Shown here one piece after another: positions 27,385 to 36,984 of a stretch of DNA of 64,000 nt. How positions within the stretch are numbered: position 1 is the stretch's first letter; every line of letters begins with the position of its first letter. The translations under genes and the position numbers were made by a program. The notes beneath the pieces were generated by a model, which worked only from the letters and a program-made list of their open reading frames with translations, did not search any database and was not told where the DNA came from. This DNA comes from G963556115 sp963666605. Its GTDB lineage: Bacteria > Planctomycetota > SZUA-567. The DNA lies in assembly GCA_965140405.1 (NCBI GenBank), contig OZ223208.1:1860001-1924000 (forward strand). The letters are read 5' to 3'.

Positions 27385-28935
27385 ATGAAAAAATTACCTC
27401 CCTTCGGGTCGCAAGTGCGTAATTATACTGCTCTTGTCTCAGCCTTTATATATAATCTGAATGTATTCGGTCTGTCTGCTAAAAATATTTGTGCTCCTGG
27501 ATTCAACTGTCATGGTTGTCCGTGGGCTACATTTTCATGTCCGGTTGGAATTATAGGGTATGGTTTTGGGGTAAGGAGTATCCCAGCTTTTGCCCTTGGT
27601 AGTGTCTTGGCTATTGGAATATTTTTGGGTCGACTTATCTGTGGCTATGCGTGTCCTTTTGGATTGCTACAGGATATACTCTTTAGAATAAAGAGTAGAA
27701 AGTTTTCTTTGCCTCGTCCTGTACGCTACGTAAAATATATTCTAATGATCCTTTTTGTATTTGTTCTGACATATCTCTTTGGCTTTAATGTCAAAGAAGG
27801 GTATATAAGGATTAATAAACCGGTAATAGCTAAAGATGTGCCTGAGTTGGATAAAAGTATCTTTGCAAAAAAAAATAGTTCATATTTTAACAAAGAGAAG
27901 TATAACACTGTAGTCACAAAAGGCGGCTTTCCCGTGCCTAGTGAGTTGTTGACTGAAAACAGTGATGGTGGCGATTTTTTCAGTAATGGACTCAAACCTA
28001 TTGGAGTGAGTGGCATTAATAGTACTGGAAATTCAAGTAGTGCTTCACTTGATGATATTCTTCAAGAATTAGATGGAGTCAATAAGTCAGAATCAATGAT
28101 ACCTTCTCAGGCAGAAAGTGTGAGTGGTAGTCTTAAGCCAATCGGAATAGCTAAAAGTAGTGGTGGTGCAGAGCTCGATGATCTTTTCTCGGAGCAGGCT
28201 GATACTTCTGAAAAGATTGAGTCTGGTGGGGGAGAATCTGTTTTTGATTTTTTAGAACGATCAAAGGAAGAGTCTTATAAGAATAGTAAGTTAATTGTTG
28301 AGGTAACAGTCGAAAATTTAAGTACACATAGCGTTGACGGTTTTATAATCACACCTGTATATTATGCTCATGGAACAGGGGAAGAGATCTGGCGTGGGGA
28401 AGATAAAGTATATTCAGAGGTGATTCCTGCCGGAGAGTTATTTACTACTGAAATATTTGAAGTGCCTTACTATATTTATAAGGCTGATTTGACAATCCTT
28501 TCTCCGCAAACTGCAGTTGCTATGGATTACTGGACACTCTTCTGTACATATTGTCCTGTTGCTGCTATTGAGGCTGATATACCTAGTAAAATCTCTGGAA
28601 TTGAGGATCTGTCTCAACTCGTTTATGCCACAACTAAGATGAGTCCTGTCCGTCTTCTAATAACTTTTTTCGTTATAATTGCTTCAATATTTATTAGCAG
28701 ATTCTTCTGTAGAGGACTCTGTCCCCTTGGTGCTATGTATGGGTTGATTTCACGGTTTGCAATACTTCGAATAACTCTAGTAAAAGATAGTTGTATTGAC
28801 TGTGGTAAGTGTGACAGAGTATGTCCTATAGAGTTGGATGTGCGTAAAGAGGTGGGTGGAAGTGAGTGTATATCGTGCGGTGATTGCGTAAAAGCATGTC
28901 CTACAGCTGCTCTGAAGAGGAAGGTTGGTCTATAG
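27385..28935 (+). CDS. NapH-like 4Fe-4S membrane protein with long insertion
   Basis: A 516-residue membrane iron-sulfur protein of the NapH/NosR/CcoG-like type (electron transfer across the inner membrane). N-terminal cysteines C36, C42, C45, C52; then a first LICGYACPFGLLQD (C86, C90) with helices to about residue 135; a second FFCRGLCPLGAMYG (C442, C446) with CTYC at 387-390; then two ferredoxin clusters, CIDCGKCDRVCP (470-480) and CISCGDCVKACP (495-505). Between the two halves lies a ~240-residue insertion (about 140-385), low in complexity in part and with two LKPIG...LDD-like copies (about 203-230 and 250-270). Physiological partner unknown. The class IV aminotransferase follows with no gap. 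Confidence 0.8.
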   Translation: MKKLPPFGSQVRNYTALVSAFIYNLNVFGLSAKNICAPGFNCHGCPWATFSCPVGIIGYGFGVRSIPAFALGSVLAIGIFLGRLICGYACPFGLLQDILFRIKSRKFSLPRPVRYVKYILMILFVFVLTYLFGFNVKEGYIRINKPVIAKDVPELDKSIFAKKNSSYFNKEKYNTVVTKGGFPVPSELLTENSDGGDFFSNGLKPIGVSGINSTGNSSSASLDDILQELDGVNKSESMIPSQAESVSGSLKPIGIAKSSGGAELDDLFSEQADTSEKIESGGGESVFDFLERSKEESYKNSKLIVEVTVENLSTHSVDGFIITPVYYAHGTGEEIWRGEDKVYSEVIPAGELFTTEIFEVPYYIYKADLTILSPQTAVAMDYWTLFCTYCPVAAIEADIPSKISGIEDLSQLVYATTKMSPVRLLITFFVIIASIFISRFFCRGLCPLGAMYGLISRFAILRITLVKDSCIDCGKCDRVCPIELDVRKEVGGSECISCGDCVKACPTAALKRKVGL

Positions 28936-28936
28936 C

Positions 28937-29809
28937 ATGGAACATGTATTTGTAAACGGGGAGTTGATACGTCGTGAACTAGCACTAATACCTATAATGG
29001 ATAGAAGCATTCTTTGGGGAGAGTCGTTGATGGCTGAGGTAATGTTGAGAAACTCTCTACCTTTCAGGCTTGAAGCTCATATTGATGTATTAGCTGCTAG
29101 CTTGAGACTTCCTGAGATTGGGATTTCTCACGCTCTGAGTACGAGAAGAATTGAGCGTGATATTGCGACCCTAGCTTCTAGAACCAAGTTATATAACGGT
29201 ATTGTAAGAATCATAATTACTCCAGGATGTGTTGATGTAGAGGAGGAATATGGAATACTGCTACCTCAAGGGATCACTGAGATAATACTTCTTGACCAAG
29301 CTCTTTACACTGATGATGATCGTGCGAGAGGGTTGAAACTCGGGTATGCTCCGTACAGAAGGGTCAGGGGTGACAAGTTGGCGGTTCATAAGTTTGCGAC
29401 AAGTATGAGAGAGCATGTCGCTTTGCGCAAGGTTGTCTCTGATGGGTTTGACGAAGCGGTTATTTGTGATGAGGATGGTGCTCTTTTAGCTACGACACGA
29501 GCCAATATTTTTGCCGTAGTTGACGGTGGGGTGGTTACACCTCATCCGGTAAGGGATGGAATCGTTCCGGGGGTTATGCGTGGTTTTGTTCTTGATACGC
29601 TTGCTCGTGAAGGAATTATGCTCTATCAAGAGAGGCTTACTCCTGAGGTAATTGCTAAAGCTAGCGAGATCTTTATTTGTAGTAGTGCGGCTGAAGGAGT
29701 GATCGGTGTCTCTTGTCTTGATACTAGAGAGTTCACTGAGAGGGCATTTACTCAGAGGGTTGCGAATGCGGTGGACAGGCGTATTGCCTTGGAGCTACCG
29801 AGTATTTAG
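28937..29809 (+). CDS. Class IV aminotransferase (branched-chain / aminodeoxychorismate lyase fold)
   Basis: A 290-residue PLP enzyme of fold type IV. Visible: the FVNGELI N-terminus, RSILWGESLMAEVML, the PLP-lysine region LAVHKFATSM, DEAVICDEDGALLATTRANIFAVV and GIVPGVMRGFVLD. It could be a branched-chain amino acid aminotransferase, a D-amino acid aminotransferase or 4-amino-4-deoxychorismate lyase; sequence alone does not decide. Start ATG 28937 immediately follows the stop of the Fe-S gene (28935), so it is co-transcribed. No folate or Ile/Val genes are near. Confidence 0.85.
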   Translation: MEHVFVNGELIRRELALIPIMDRSILWGESLMAEVMLRNSLPFRLEAHIDVLAASLRLPEIGISHALSTRRIERDIATLASRTKLYNGIVRIIITPGCVDVEEEYGILLPQGITEIILLDQALYTDDDRARGLKLGYAPYRRVRGDKLAVHKFATSMREHVALRKVVSDGFDEAVICDEDGALLATTRANIFAVVDGGVVTPHPVRDGIVPGVMRGFVLDTLAREGIMLYQERLTPEVIAKASEIFICSSAAEGVIGVSCLDTREFTERAFTQRVANAVDRRIALELPSI

Positions 29810-29839
29810 CCGTTTAAACAGTTTCGTTGCTATACAGGT

Positions 29840-30493
29840 CTATTTTACAAAGTGCTTGTCTAGTACTTTGACCTTTCTTAAGAAGATTCCTGCAAAGAAA
29901 CCAACCAATACCGCAGCCGCAACAGTTCCTTCTCGGACGCCATTGAGTGTTGTAAAGTAAGCAAATGAAATAACAACAGCCGCGAGAACTAGAGCGGAAT
30001 CAACAATGATCTTATTCTTTGAGAATTTAACTCCAGTTACTTCAGATAGTGCACTGACGAAACCTTCCCCTGACAGCATCGCAACGTTTGCCTTGACCTC
30101 ACAGAATACTCCAAAGCCTAGCAGAAGAAAACTAGCCAAACACAAGCTCCACTGCTCAATGTAGGTACTAGGAGTGTAATGCTCCATTAGCCTTAGGTTT
30201 AAGTCTATTAATGCACCAAAAAGAATACCTATTGGGAGCTGTAGTAGCTGCTCTTTTTGGAATTTTGACCGTAAAATGATAATCTGTAGTAAGAGTAGTA
30301 ATGTGTTCATTATTGCTGTCAATTCACCGATGGTGAAATCTGTCATTAGACTGACCACATAAGGTACACTTGAAATAGGTGAAACACCGAGATTTGATTT
30401 TGCCGATACAGCGACTCCACTTGCCATTACAAACAGACCAAAAACTAATAAACTATAGCGTATACTTAACTCCTTTGTCTTACTTTTAGCCAT
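29840..30493 (-). CDS. YczE/YitT-like membrane protein
   Basis: A 217-residue membrane protein with about five hydrophobic helices and the YczE-type segment GVAVSAKSNLGVSPISSVPYV. It resembles DUF6198/YczE integral membrane proteins; function unknown. I start at the ATG giving MAKSKTKELS because GGTGGAG lies 7 bases upstream; an in-frame ATG 30 bases earlier is less likely. It is convergent with the aminotransferase gene (31-base gap). Confidence 0.75.
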   Translation of the reverse strand: MAKSKTKELSIRYSLLVFGLFVMASGVAVSAKSNLGVSPISSVPYVVSLMTDFTIGELTAIMNTLLLLLQIIILRSKFQKEQLLQLPIGILFGALIDLNLRLMEHYTPSTYIEQWSLCLASFLLLGFGVFCEVKANVAMLSGEGFVSALSEVTGVKFSKNKIIVDSALVLAAVVISFAYFTTLNGVREGTVAAAVLVGFFAGIFLRKVKVLDKHFVK

Positions 30494-30623
30494 ATTCAAG
30501 CTCCACCAACTATAATAGTTCAATAAAGTATCTCTTAATAAAGTATTATTATACGCATATGACAGCTGGTGGAAAAGTAGTTATATAATAATATATTTAC
30601 ATCCAAAAATGAACCAATTAAAT

Positions 30624-30658
30624 TAACCGTACTTTCTAAACAAATAAAAGTACGGTTA
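30624..30658 (-). terminator. Terminator after the chemoreceptor gene
   Basis: 12-bp stem TAACCGTACTTT (30624-30635) and its complement (30647-30658) with an 11-base loop. On the minus strand it is followed by an AT-rich ATTTAATTGG. It lies 46 bases past the chemoreceptor stop. Confidence 0.55.
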
Positions 30659-30703
30659 GTAGGTGTTATTTTACTTATTATCAATTTCTCTTTGTAAATA
30701 GAG

Positions 30704-32998
30704 CTAGAACTTACCAAACTCAGAGTCATCTAGCTTGATCTCATCGGTTGGCTTGATAATTTTCCCACCCCATTCCTGTGATGATGATGGGGTAGGTGTT
30801 GACTTAATGATCTTCTTCTTGGTCTTTGGTGCTTTCTTAGGGCTTGAAGCATTACTTGTTTGATTATTACCAAGAATCGCAGCCAAATCTGATATTTGTC
30901 TGTTTAGTTCTGCGGTAGCACTTGCTGTCTCTTCAGAGGTAGCAGTATTGTGGCTAGTAACATTGCTAATTTGTTCAAGGCCAATGTTTATTTGCATGAT
31001 GCCTTCAGACTGCTCGTGGGAAGCAGTTGCTATCTCTGAAATAAGTGATTTAACTTTTGCAGATTCAGTTGCAATCTCACTGAGGGATTCAGCTGTGTCT
31101 TTTGAAAGTTTTGCTCCATTGGTTATTTCGTTGTTTGACTTATCAATTAGCTCTGCAGTCTCTTGTGCCGCTTTGGCACTTCTTGCTGCAAGGTTGCGTA
31201 CCTCTTCAGCTACTACAGCAAAGCCTTTACCGTGAGTACCAGCTCTTGCTGCTTCGACTGCTGCGTTGAGTGCAAGAAGATTTGTCTGGAAGGCAATATC
31301 ATCTATTGTCTTGATAACCTTACGGGTAAGTTCGGCATTTTCTGTAATACTCCGCATGGATTTCTCCAGTACTTCCATCTTTTCATAACCAGTTTTAGCC
31401 ATTGTGTGGGCTTTATTAGCAAGGTTATTTGCTTCGCTTGCGTTTGTCGCGTTGGTTGTGATCTGAGATGTTGAATGGCTGAGGGAAGAGGTGATCTCTT
31501 CTAGAGACGCCGCTTGCTCTGTGGCTCCTTGTGAAAGGGATTCAGATGCCGATGATATCTGCTTACTACTATTTTGAACATTCTCTATCATTAAGCTTAT
31601 CTTGTCTACTATTTCTGAAATCTTCTCTCTATCTGTAACATCACTGAAGAATTCGATCATTCCTATCTTGTTGTCTTTGATATCAATAATATAGTCAGTA
31701 TGGATGTCCCAACTTTTTTCAAACACTTTTGTTTTTGATAGCTTCACTCCGGTATTAAGCATATTGTTTAATGGGCAACTATTACTCGATTTATCACAGT
31801 TTTCTATATTCCAAGTTTGCCCGCAATCTTTTCCAATATAGCTGTTTTCGTCAACTTTGAGTGCCTCTCTGGCTGCTTTATTAATGTATTGCAATTTCTT
31901 GTCCATATTGACAACTGATAATGGGGACGTGATGGTATCTAGGATCTGTCTATACCAGTGATCACGTGAATCAATTGCTTTGCCAACAAAGATACTGAAT
32001 AGAATTGCTACCACAATTCCAATAAGGAGTACGATTACAGCTGTAATAATAACAATGTATAGAGCAGCATTAACTTCATCTTGAATAACAGATTCTGGTA
32101 GCGTAAGCTCTAGTATCCAGTATAGACCAGAACCGACAATTTCGATGGGAAATGATACTTGATAGAATTTTTCACCAGATTCACTATCAATTATATAGTT
32201 CTCAACAATACTTCCCGACTGAATAGCTTTCATTATTTCTTGTGTCTGACTATCACCAGCAAGGCTGGTACCTGATAACTTTGGATCTTTGCCGTCAGAA
32301 ACAATTAAAAAGTTATCCGAAATAAGACGAGCATGTCCTGCGCCATTATAATTGATGTTTTTAATGATTTCATTGAGATTTGTAATATCAATGTCTGCTC
32401 CACCTACACCGATTACTTTTCCGTCAACGATAAGAGGTATTGCAAATGAAACTATATAAGCTTTTTCCCAGACATATGGATCGGTTATATAGCTCTTTTG
32501 AGATTTGTAGGGGGCAGAATACCACGGATCAGTCGGTGTAGCTACTAAAATATTTGTCTGAGTGTTTTTTGTGCCCTCCCTAAATGAATAACATGAGATA
32601 ACATCTTGCATTTTTTGATCTTTTTTAAGGTACTTGCTTAGCTCTTTTGAGTCAAGTTTATCTGTCTCTACGCTAATCCAGTAGCCAGCAGTAGACATCT
32701 TTGGGTCATTACTTAGGTAGGCCTCAGTTAAGTCTGCGATATCGCGATACTTATAATCATCTCCTCTCTTGTTCCAGAATTCCTCGACAGTACTGACTAA
32801 ATGTTTTGCAATAGTAAACTGAGTTGATATTATATCACCAATTATAAAAGCGTTATTTTTTCCATCAGATTTAATTATTGTGATGGCGTCTTTGTTGATT
32901 TGATTCTTTGTTGTAATCGCAACTGGAATAATTAGTGCAGTAACACTGAGCATAACTAATAATATAACTCCAATGATAATGACTTTTTTAGTATTCAT
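30704..32998 (-). CDS. Methyl-accepting chemotaxis protein with dCache and PAS domains
   Basis: A 764-residue chemoreceptor. TM1 at about residues 3-29; a periplasmic double-Cache sensor (about 60-300; AYIVSFAIPLIVDGKVIGVGGADIDI); TM2 at about 313-338; a cytoplasmic PAS-like domain (about 345-455) with three Cys (C392, C401, C408 in CGQTW, NCDKSS, SCPL); then a methyl-accepting coiled coil with the CheA/CheW-contact hairpin (IDDIAFQTNLLALNAAVEAARAG). I start at the second ATG because GGAAAG lies 7 bases upstream; the first ATG, five codons earlier, has no site. No CheR-binding pentapeptide is seen at the C-terminus. It signals to the flagellar motor encoded further along. Confidence 0.93.
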   Translation of the reverse strand: MNTKKVIIIGVILLVMLSVTALIIPVAITTKNQINKDAITIIKSDGKNNAFIIGDIISTQFTIAKHLVSTVEEFWNKRGDDYKYRDIADLTEAYLSNDPKMSTAGYWISVETDKLDSKELSKYLKKDQKMQDVISCYSFREGTKNTQTNILVATPTDPWYSAPYKSQKSYITDPYVWEKAYIVSFAIPLIVDGKVIGVGGADIDITNLNEIIKNINYNGAGHARLISDNFLIVSDGKDPKLSGTSLAGDSQTQEIMKAIQSGSIVENYIIDSESGEKFYQVSFPIEIVGSGLYWILELTLPESVIQDEVNAALYIVIITAVIVLLIGIVVAILFSIFVGKAIDSRDHWYRQILDTITSPLSVVNMDKKLQYINKAAREALKVDENSYIGKDCGQTWNIENCDKSSNSCPLNNMLNTGVKLSKTKVFEKSWDIHTDYIIDIKDNKIGMIEFFSDVTDREKISEIVDKISLMIENVQNSSKQISSASESLSQGATEQAASLEEITSSLSHSTSQITTNATNASEANNLANKAHTMAKTGYEKMEVLEKSMRSITENAELTRKVIKTIDDIAFQTNLLALNAAVEAARAGTHGKGFAVVAEEVRNLAARSAKAAQETAELIDKSNNEITNGAKLSKDTAESLSEIATESAKVKSLISEIATASHEQSEGIMQINIGLEQISNVTSHNTATSEETASATAELNRQISDLAAILGNNQTSNASSPKKAPKTKKKIIKSTPTPSSSQEWGGKIIKPTDEIKLDDSEFGKF

Positions 32999-33193
32999 AA
33001 GTAGACTTTCCATAGGTATAAATAAATGTTTTCATTAATTTTAGTTGCCATGATAAATTTGAATTGCAACTACAACGATTTGGTTATTTGCTCAAACCAT
33101 CTTCGAATATTATATCATGTATATAGATTACAAATCAACTTCTAACTGTATTTTAATCGCTTAATAATATTTCTATTTTGATTTAATTTGATA

Positions 33194-34576
33194 CTAATTT
33201 CCGATGTCTCTGAGTTTCTTGCCACTCATTAAGTTTTCTTCGATCTCTTCTAATGATTTGCCCTTGGTCTCTGGGCAGAATAGGAATACTATTATTAGGA
33301 ATACTACATTGATTCCTGAGAAGAGCCAGAACGTTGCTGCATTACCAAAAGTATTGAGCATTGTCAAGAAGGTCGCTCCAATAATAGCGTTGCATATCCA
33401 GTTGCTAGCTGTACTTAAAGTAATACCTGCGTCTCTACCTGCAAGTGGGAATATTTCAGAACAGACAACCCAGACTAGAGGCCCTGCACTAAAGGCAAAA
33501 CCAACAATAAACATAAGTAGTAAGCCAGTTGCAAGATATGGCATGTCTGGAGAAGAAGCAACCCCAATATCAAAGATAGTTCCGACTCCAAATAATGAAC
33601 CTGCCATTACGATACATCCAGCGTAAAGAATTGGCTTTCTACCAAATCTGTCAACAAATGCAATTGCTATAAAGGTTGATAGAACGTTGATCAAGCCGAT
33701 AAGAACCGTACCCCACATTTGCTGGTGATCACTAGAAAATCCTGCTTGTTTTAGAATTGTTGGAGCATAGTACATGACTACATTGATCCCTGTAAATTGC
33801 TGGAAAAGCTGGAGTGCAATGCCAAGCATCGCTGCTCTTTTGAAGTTTGGATTTTTTAGTAGAGCCCAGCCTGAGACTTTACTGTCTTCTTTTAAAGCTT
33901 CGTGAATTTCTGCTAATTCTTTCTTAACTTCGTTATCATTTCCTCTAAGCTTTTTTAGTACACGTTCCGAGTCTGTCTTTCTACCAATTAGGTAGAGCCA
34001 TCTTGGACTTTCTGGCAAAAATAGTATGCCAATAAACATGATAACTGCTGGTATTGCAATAATGCCAAGCATTAGACGCCAGTGACCACCGTATCCTAGG
34101 AGTGTATCTGTAACAAAAGCAACTAAAATTCCAATAGTAATCATTAACTGATACATGGATATGAGAGCACCACGTATTGACTGTGGAGCGCATTCTGAAA
34201 GGTAGAGCGGGGCTGTAAAAGAAGCGATACCGATAGCAATACCTAGGAAGAATCTTACAGATTCCATCATAAGAGTTGTCGTCGACAGCCCAGAGAGTAC
34301 TGCACCAACAGCAAATATTACAGCACTTATAAGTAGTGTTTTCTTTCTTCCTAGCTTCTTAGATATATATCCAGCTAGTATGGAACCAAAGAATGCGCCA
34401 ATAAGTATAACGCTAACAATAACTTCTTTGTCCTCTGTAGTTGTTTTCCAGTCTTTATCAAGCCATGGGAGAACTCCAGAAATTACGCCAATATCCAGGC
34501 CAAATAACAGTCCTGAAAGTGCAGCAGTGAGACCTACTATGATAATGATAGGTTTGATATTCGGATTATTCCCCAT
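33194..34576 (-). CDS. Sugar-porter MFS transporter
   Basis: A 460-residue, 12-helix major facilitator of the sugar porter family (XylE/GLUT-like), probably a proton symporter in the inner membrane. Motifs: YISKKLGRKK-like RXGRR loop, PESPRWLYLIGRK, QFTGINVVMYYAPTI, FGRKPILYAGC, PETKGKSLEEIEE. Substrate could be xylose, arabinose, galactose or glucose; not decidable. It stands alone on the minus strand, 180 bases before the chemoreceptor start. Confidence 0.93.
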   Translation of the reverse strand: MGNNPNIKPIIIIVGLTAALSGLLFGLDIGVISGVLPWLDKDWKTTTEDKEVIVSVILIGAFFGSILAGYISKKLGRKKTLLISAVIFAVGAVLSGLSTTTLMMESVRFFLGIAIGIASFTAPLYLSECAPQSIRGALISMYQLMITIGILVAFVTDTLLGYGGHWRLMLGIIAIPAVIMFIGILFLPESPRWLYLIGRKTDSERVLKKLRGNDNEVKKELAEIHEALKEDSKVSGWALLKNPNFKRAAMLGIALQLFQQFTGINVVMYYAPTILKQAGFSSDHQQMWGTVLIGLINVLSTFIAIAFVDRFGRKPILYAGCIVMAGSLFGVGTIFDIGVASSPDMPYLATGLLLMFIVGFAFSAGPLVWVVCSEIFPLAGRDAGITLSTASNWICNAIIGATFLTMLNTFGNAATFWLFSGINVVFLIIVFLFCPETKGKSLEEIEENLMSGKKLRDIGN

Positions 34577-34724
34577 TTGCTTCTCCTATTATTGGCATTA
34601 ATAATAACTAAGTTAAAATTTTTGGAATAGTTTTACAATATTTGTTATATCTGATATTTATTTTTTTGAAAAGATTATTATTGTTAATTTCAGTGTTTTT
34701 TAGTATTTATATGCCTTATGATTA

Positions 34725-34764
34725 AAATAAAGAACCTGCCTTATTAAAGGCAGGTTCTTTATTT
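34725..34764 (-). terminator. Terminator after the PKD-like gene
   Basis: Perfect stem of 18 bp: outer A/T pairs plus AAAGAACCTGCCTT (34729-34742) and its complement (34747-34760) around loop ATTA. On the minus strand TTTATTTT ends the second arm. It lies 23 bases after the PKD-like gene's stop. Confidence 0.85.
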
Positions 34765-34786
34765 GTAAGCGTAGTATAGTATGGTA

Positions 34787-36085
34787 TTAGTCAATACTGA
34801 ATAACTCTCTAAATGATATATCGTCATCATCTGAGGAATTAGCTACTTGTGCAACAGAGTCATCTTCACTTGGGATAGATAGTTCTAACGAATTGATATC
34901 TTCAGTAAATTCAGCATCGTTTAGCTTTACTTTATTACTTGCGATCTCTCTATTTTTAACTGTTATTGCACATGTTGCAGGCTCACTCTTAATTTTACCA
35001 TCATTGACAATCAATTCAAAAATATATGTGCCTTCTTTACGTGGAATAAATGCCAAATTCTTACGCATAACAGGACTTCCAGGGATCATTGGACCTGCTA
35101 TTTGATTCCATATGAATTGTAGTGAGTCGCCGTCTGGGTCGACACCAAAGCCTTTGATTACTACCTTTGTTCCGGGAGAAACCTCCATATTACCTGATGT
35201 TGAGGCTATCGGAGTGATGTTGAGTGGCTGGGCGGTGCTTAGGGTTTCTAGCTCTTCTATCATATCTGGCATAGCACTCTTTTTTGGCAAATTAACTTTT
35301 GCTTTTAGTATTTTATGCGAGCGATTACTATTGTTGATTGTCTCCATATTTACAGGATTTGTCTTTGGAATCACAATCCTCTGTGTAGAGCGTGGAGTTG
35401 TTTGTATGCGTGTACTTGCGTTGAAACGGTGTTTGGTTTTGATCAAAGTTTTTTGTGGAGCTACGACTTTTGCCACTGGAGCAGTATTTGGCCGAATTAC
35501 TTCTAGAGTACATACAACAGGATCACTATTTGCCCTACCGTCATTTACTACTAGCTCAAATGAGTATGTCCCAACTGCCTTTGGAAGGACTGTAAATTGT
35601 GGATTTTGTGAGACTGTAGAACGAAGAATTTGTGTAGGCCCAGAAATCTGTTTGAAGTTGTAGAGTAAGGCATCATTGTCTGCATCACTAGAATTACTCC
35701 CATCTAGTACTGCGTTTTCACCAAGTTCTATCGCTATCTTTGCTGGTAGTGCTGCGACAGGTATTTCATTTGCCTCTTCGATAAGTACATTGACTATTGC
35801 TGGTTCACTCTCTACTCTGCCATCAGAAACCACGAGTTCGAACGCATACTCTCCCGCAGCTTCAGCGTAGAAGCTAGGGCGAGCAGTATTTGAATTGATT
35901 AAAAATACCTTCTGACCTGAAACTTGACGCCAGCTATATATTAATTGGTCACCATCTGCATCTTGTGAGCCACTCCCGTCTAGCTGGACAAGGTTTTCAT
36001 TGCTTGCACCGTTGTCATTAGCAATGAGCGGATTTGTTGCGCAAATCCCGACTAGAAAAAGAGTTAGTAGTTTTTTTCGTAACAT
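34787..36085 (-). CDS. Exported PKD/K319L-like triple-repeat protein
   Basis: A 432-residue exported protein. N-terminal signal peptide (about 1-22, LLTLFLVGICATNPLIA), then three beta-sandwich repeats of the PKD/K319L type (about 25-100, 115-195 and 285-375), each with DGSGSQDADGD-, WRQVSG- and YAFELVVSDG-like motifs. Between repeats 2 and 3 is a basic, Thr/Asn-rich linker of ~90 residues; the C-terminus is acidic (DSVAQVANSSDDDD). Function is probably adhesive or structural at the cell surface or periplasm. It is divergent from the flagellar operon but has no known flagellar role. Confidence 0.8.
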   Translation of the reverse strand: MLRKKLLTLFLVGICATNPLIANDNGASNENLVQLDGSGSQDADGDQLIYSWRQVSGQKVFLINSNTARPSFYAEAAGEYAFELVVSDGRVESEPAIVNVLIEEANEIPVAALPAKIAIELGENAVLDGSNSSDADNDALLYNFKQISGPTQILRSTVSQNPQFTVLPKAVGTYSFELVVNDGRANSDPVVCTLEVIRPNTAPVAKVVAPQKTLIKTKHRFNASTRIQTTPRSTQRIVIPKTNPVNMETINNSNRSHKILKAKVNLPKKSAMPDMIEELETLSTAQPLNITPIASTSGNMEVSPGTKVVIKGFGVDPDGDSLQFIWNQIAGPMIPGSPVMRKNLAFIPRKEGTYIFELIVNDGKIKSEPATCAITVKNREIASNKVKLNDAEFTEDINSLELSIPSEDDSVAQVANSSDDDDISFRELFSID

Positions 36086-36498
36086 GTTATTCCTCTATTA
36101 CTGTTATAAGAGTTGATAAGAATATATTATTAATTAATTCCTTATCGACAATTGCTTATACTTTACTTTAATAAATTGTTTATATTATAACGCAAAAAAC
36201 GCACTCAAAAATCAACACCAAGTTTACATATTTTATATGTCATGTTCTGTAACTTTAGAAATAAATTAGAAAAATTTGCTTTTCGGCATATTTTACCTCA
36301 CATTTATGGTGGATTATGCCGATATTTATTATAGGACGTGGCAACTTTTATCGGGAATATTTGAATTTAGTACTATAAGATGTTGTTATATAAGATGCTA
36401 CGGAAAAAGTTGTTACGGGTGGTAAAGTGGAACAATAATTGAAATATAAGTAGGCGTCGGGCATGAAAATTGACCGAATAGTTTAAGGATGAATGAAA
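36086..36498. promoter_or_regulatory. Divergent region before flgB
   Basis: About 410 bases without a gene, between the PKD-like protein (minus) and flgB (plus). It contains CAACTTTTATCGGGAA at 36342-36357, a motif repeated before fliF (38060-38075), and GCCGATAT at 36318-36325, which resembles a sigma-28 -10 box though without a convincing -35. AAGGA at 36485-36489 is the flgB ribosome site. Confidence 0.4.
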
Positions 36499-36933
36499 AT
36501 GGCATGGATTGATTCGGTATTTCAACGTGAAAGCTTACCTGTTCTCGAGGCTGGGATGGGGTTTGCCTTTCAGAAGAACTTGGTTATCTCTAATAATATA
36601 GCTAATGTAGAAACTCCTGACTATTATAGACAGACTCTACCTGAAGACGAATTTACAGAATCGCTTGTTGAGGCTATTGATAAGAGAGATAAATACCATC
36701 CAGACCAATTCAGCCCAGATGAGAAGCTCGATCTTCGTTACCAAGGTAACTATCCTCGTATGAGGATGTTTAATGGTAAGGAGTACTCAGTAGAGAGGCA
36801 TGATGAGAATAGTGTTAATCTTGAGACAGAAATGTTGGATATGGCAAAGAACCAGCTCAAGATGACTGCAATGCAGAGACTCTATAAGAAGAATTTGACA
36901 ATGCTTGTAAATGCTTCGGCAAAGGTTAAATAG
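36499..36933 (+). CDS. flgB: Flagellar basal-body rod protein FlgB
   Basis: Proximal rod protein, 144 residues. Contains the rod/hook N-terminal signature NLVISNNIANVETPDYYR and a C-terminal helix (MLDMAKNQLKMTAMQRLYKKNLTML). Start ATG 36499 is preferred over ATG 36493 because AAGGA at 36485-36489 is 9 bases upstream. First gene of the flagellar block; flgC follows after 51 bases. Confidence 0.93.
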   Translation: MAWIDSVFQRESLPVLEAGMGFAFQKNLVISNNIANVETPDYYRQTLPEDEFTESLVEAIDKRDKYHPDQFSPDEKLDLRYQGNYPRMRMFNGKEYSVERHDENSVNLETEMLDMAKNQLKMTAMQRLYKKNLTMLVNASAKVK

Positions 36934-36984
36934 TTCTTAGGTATATAATCGAGTGAATCTATAAATAAAAAGGATTTAAATATA

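Noticed and set aside
35112..35663. Long reading frame opposite the PKD-like gene
   Set aside because: Antisense shadow; the minus-strand protein has a signal peptide and clear repeats.
35834..35850. GTTCGAA-like tRNA T-loop motif
   Set aside because: It lies inside the PKD-like coding sequence, and no acceptor stem matches.
36318..36325. GCCGATAT as sigma-28 -10 before flgB
   Set aside because: The region 13-17 bases upstream does not resemble a -35 box, so I do not call a promoter.
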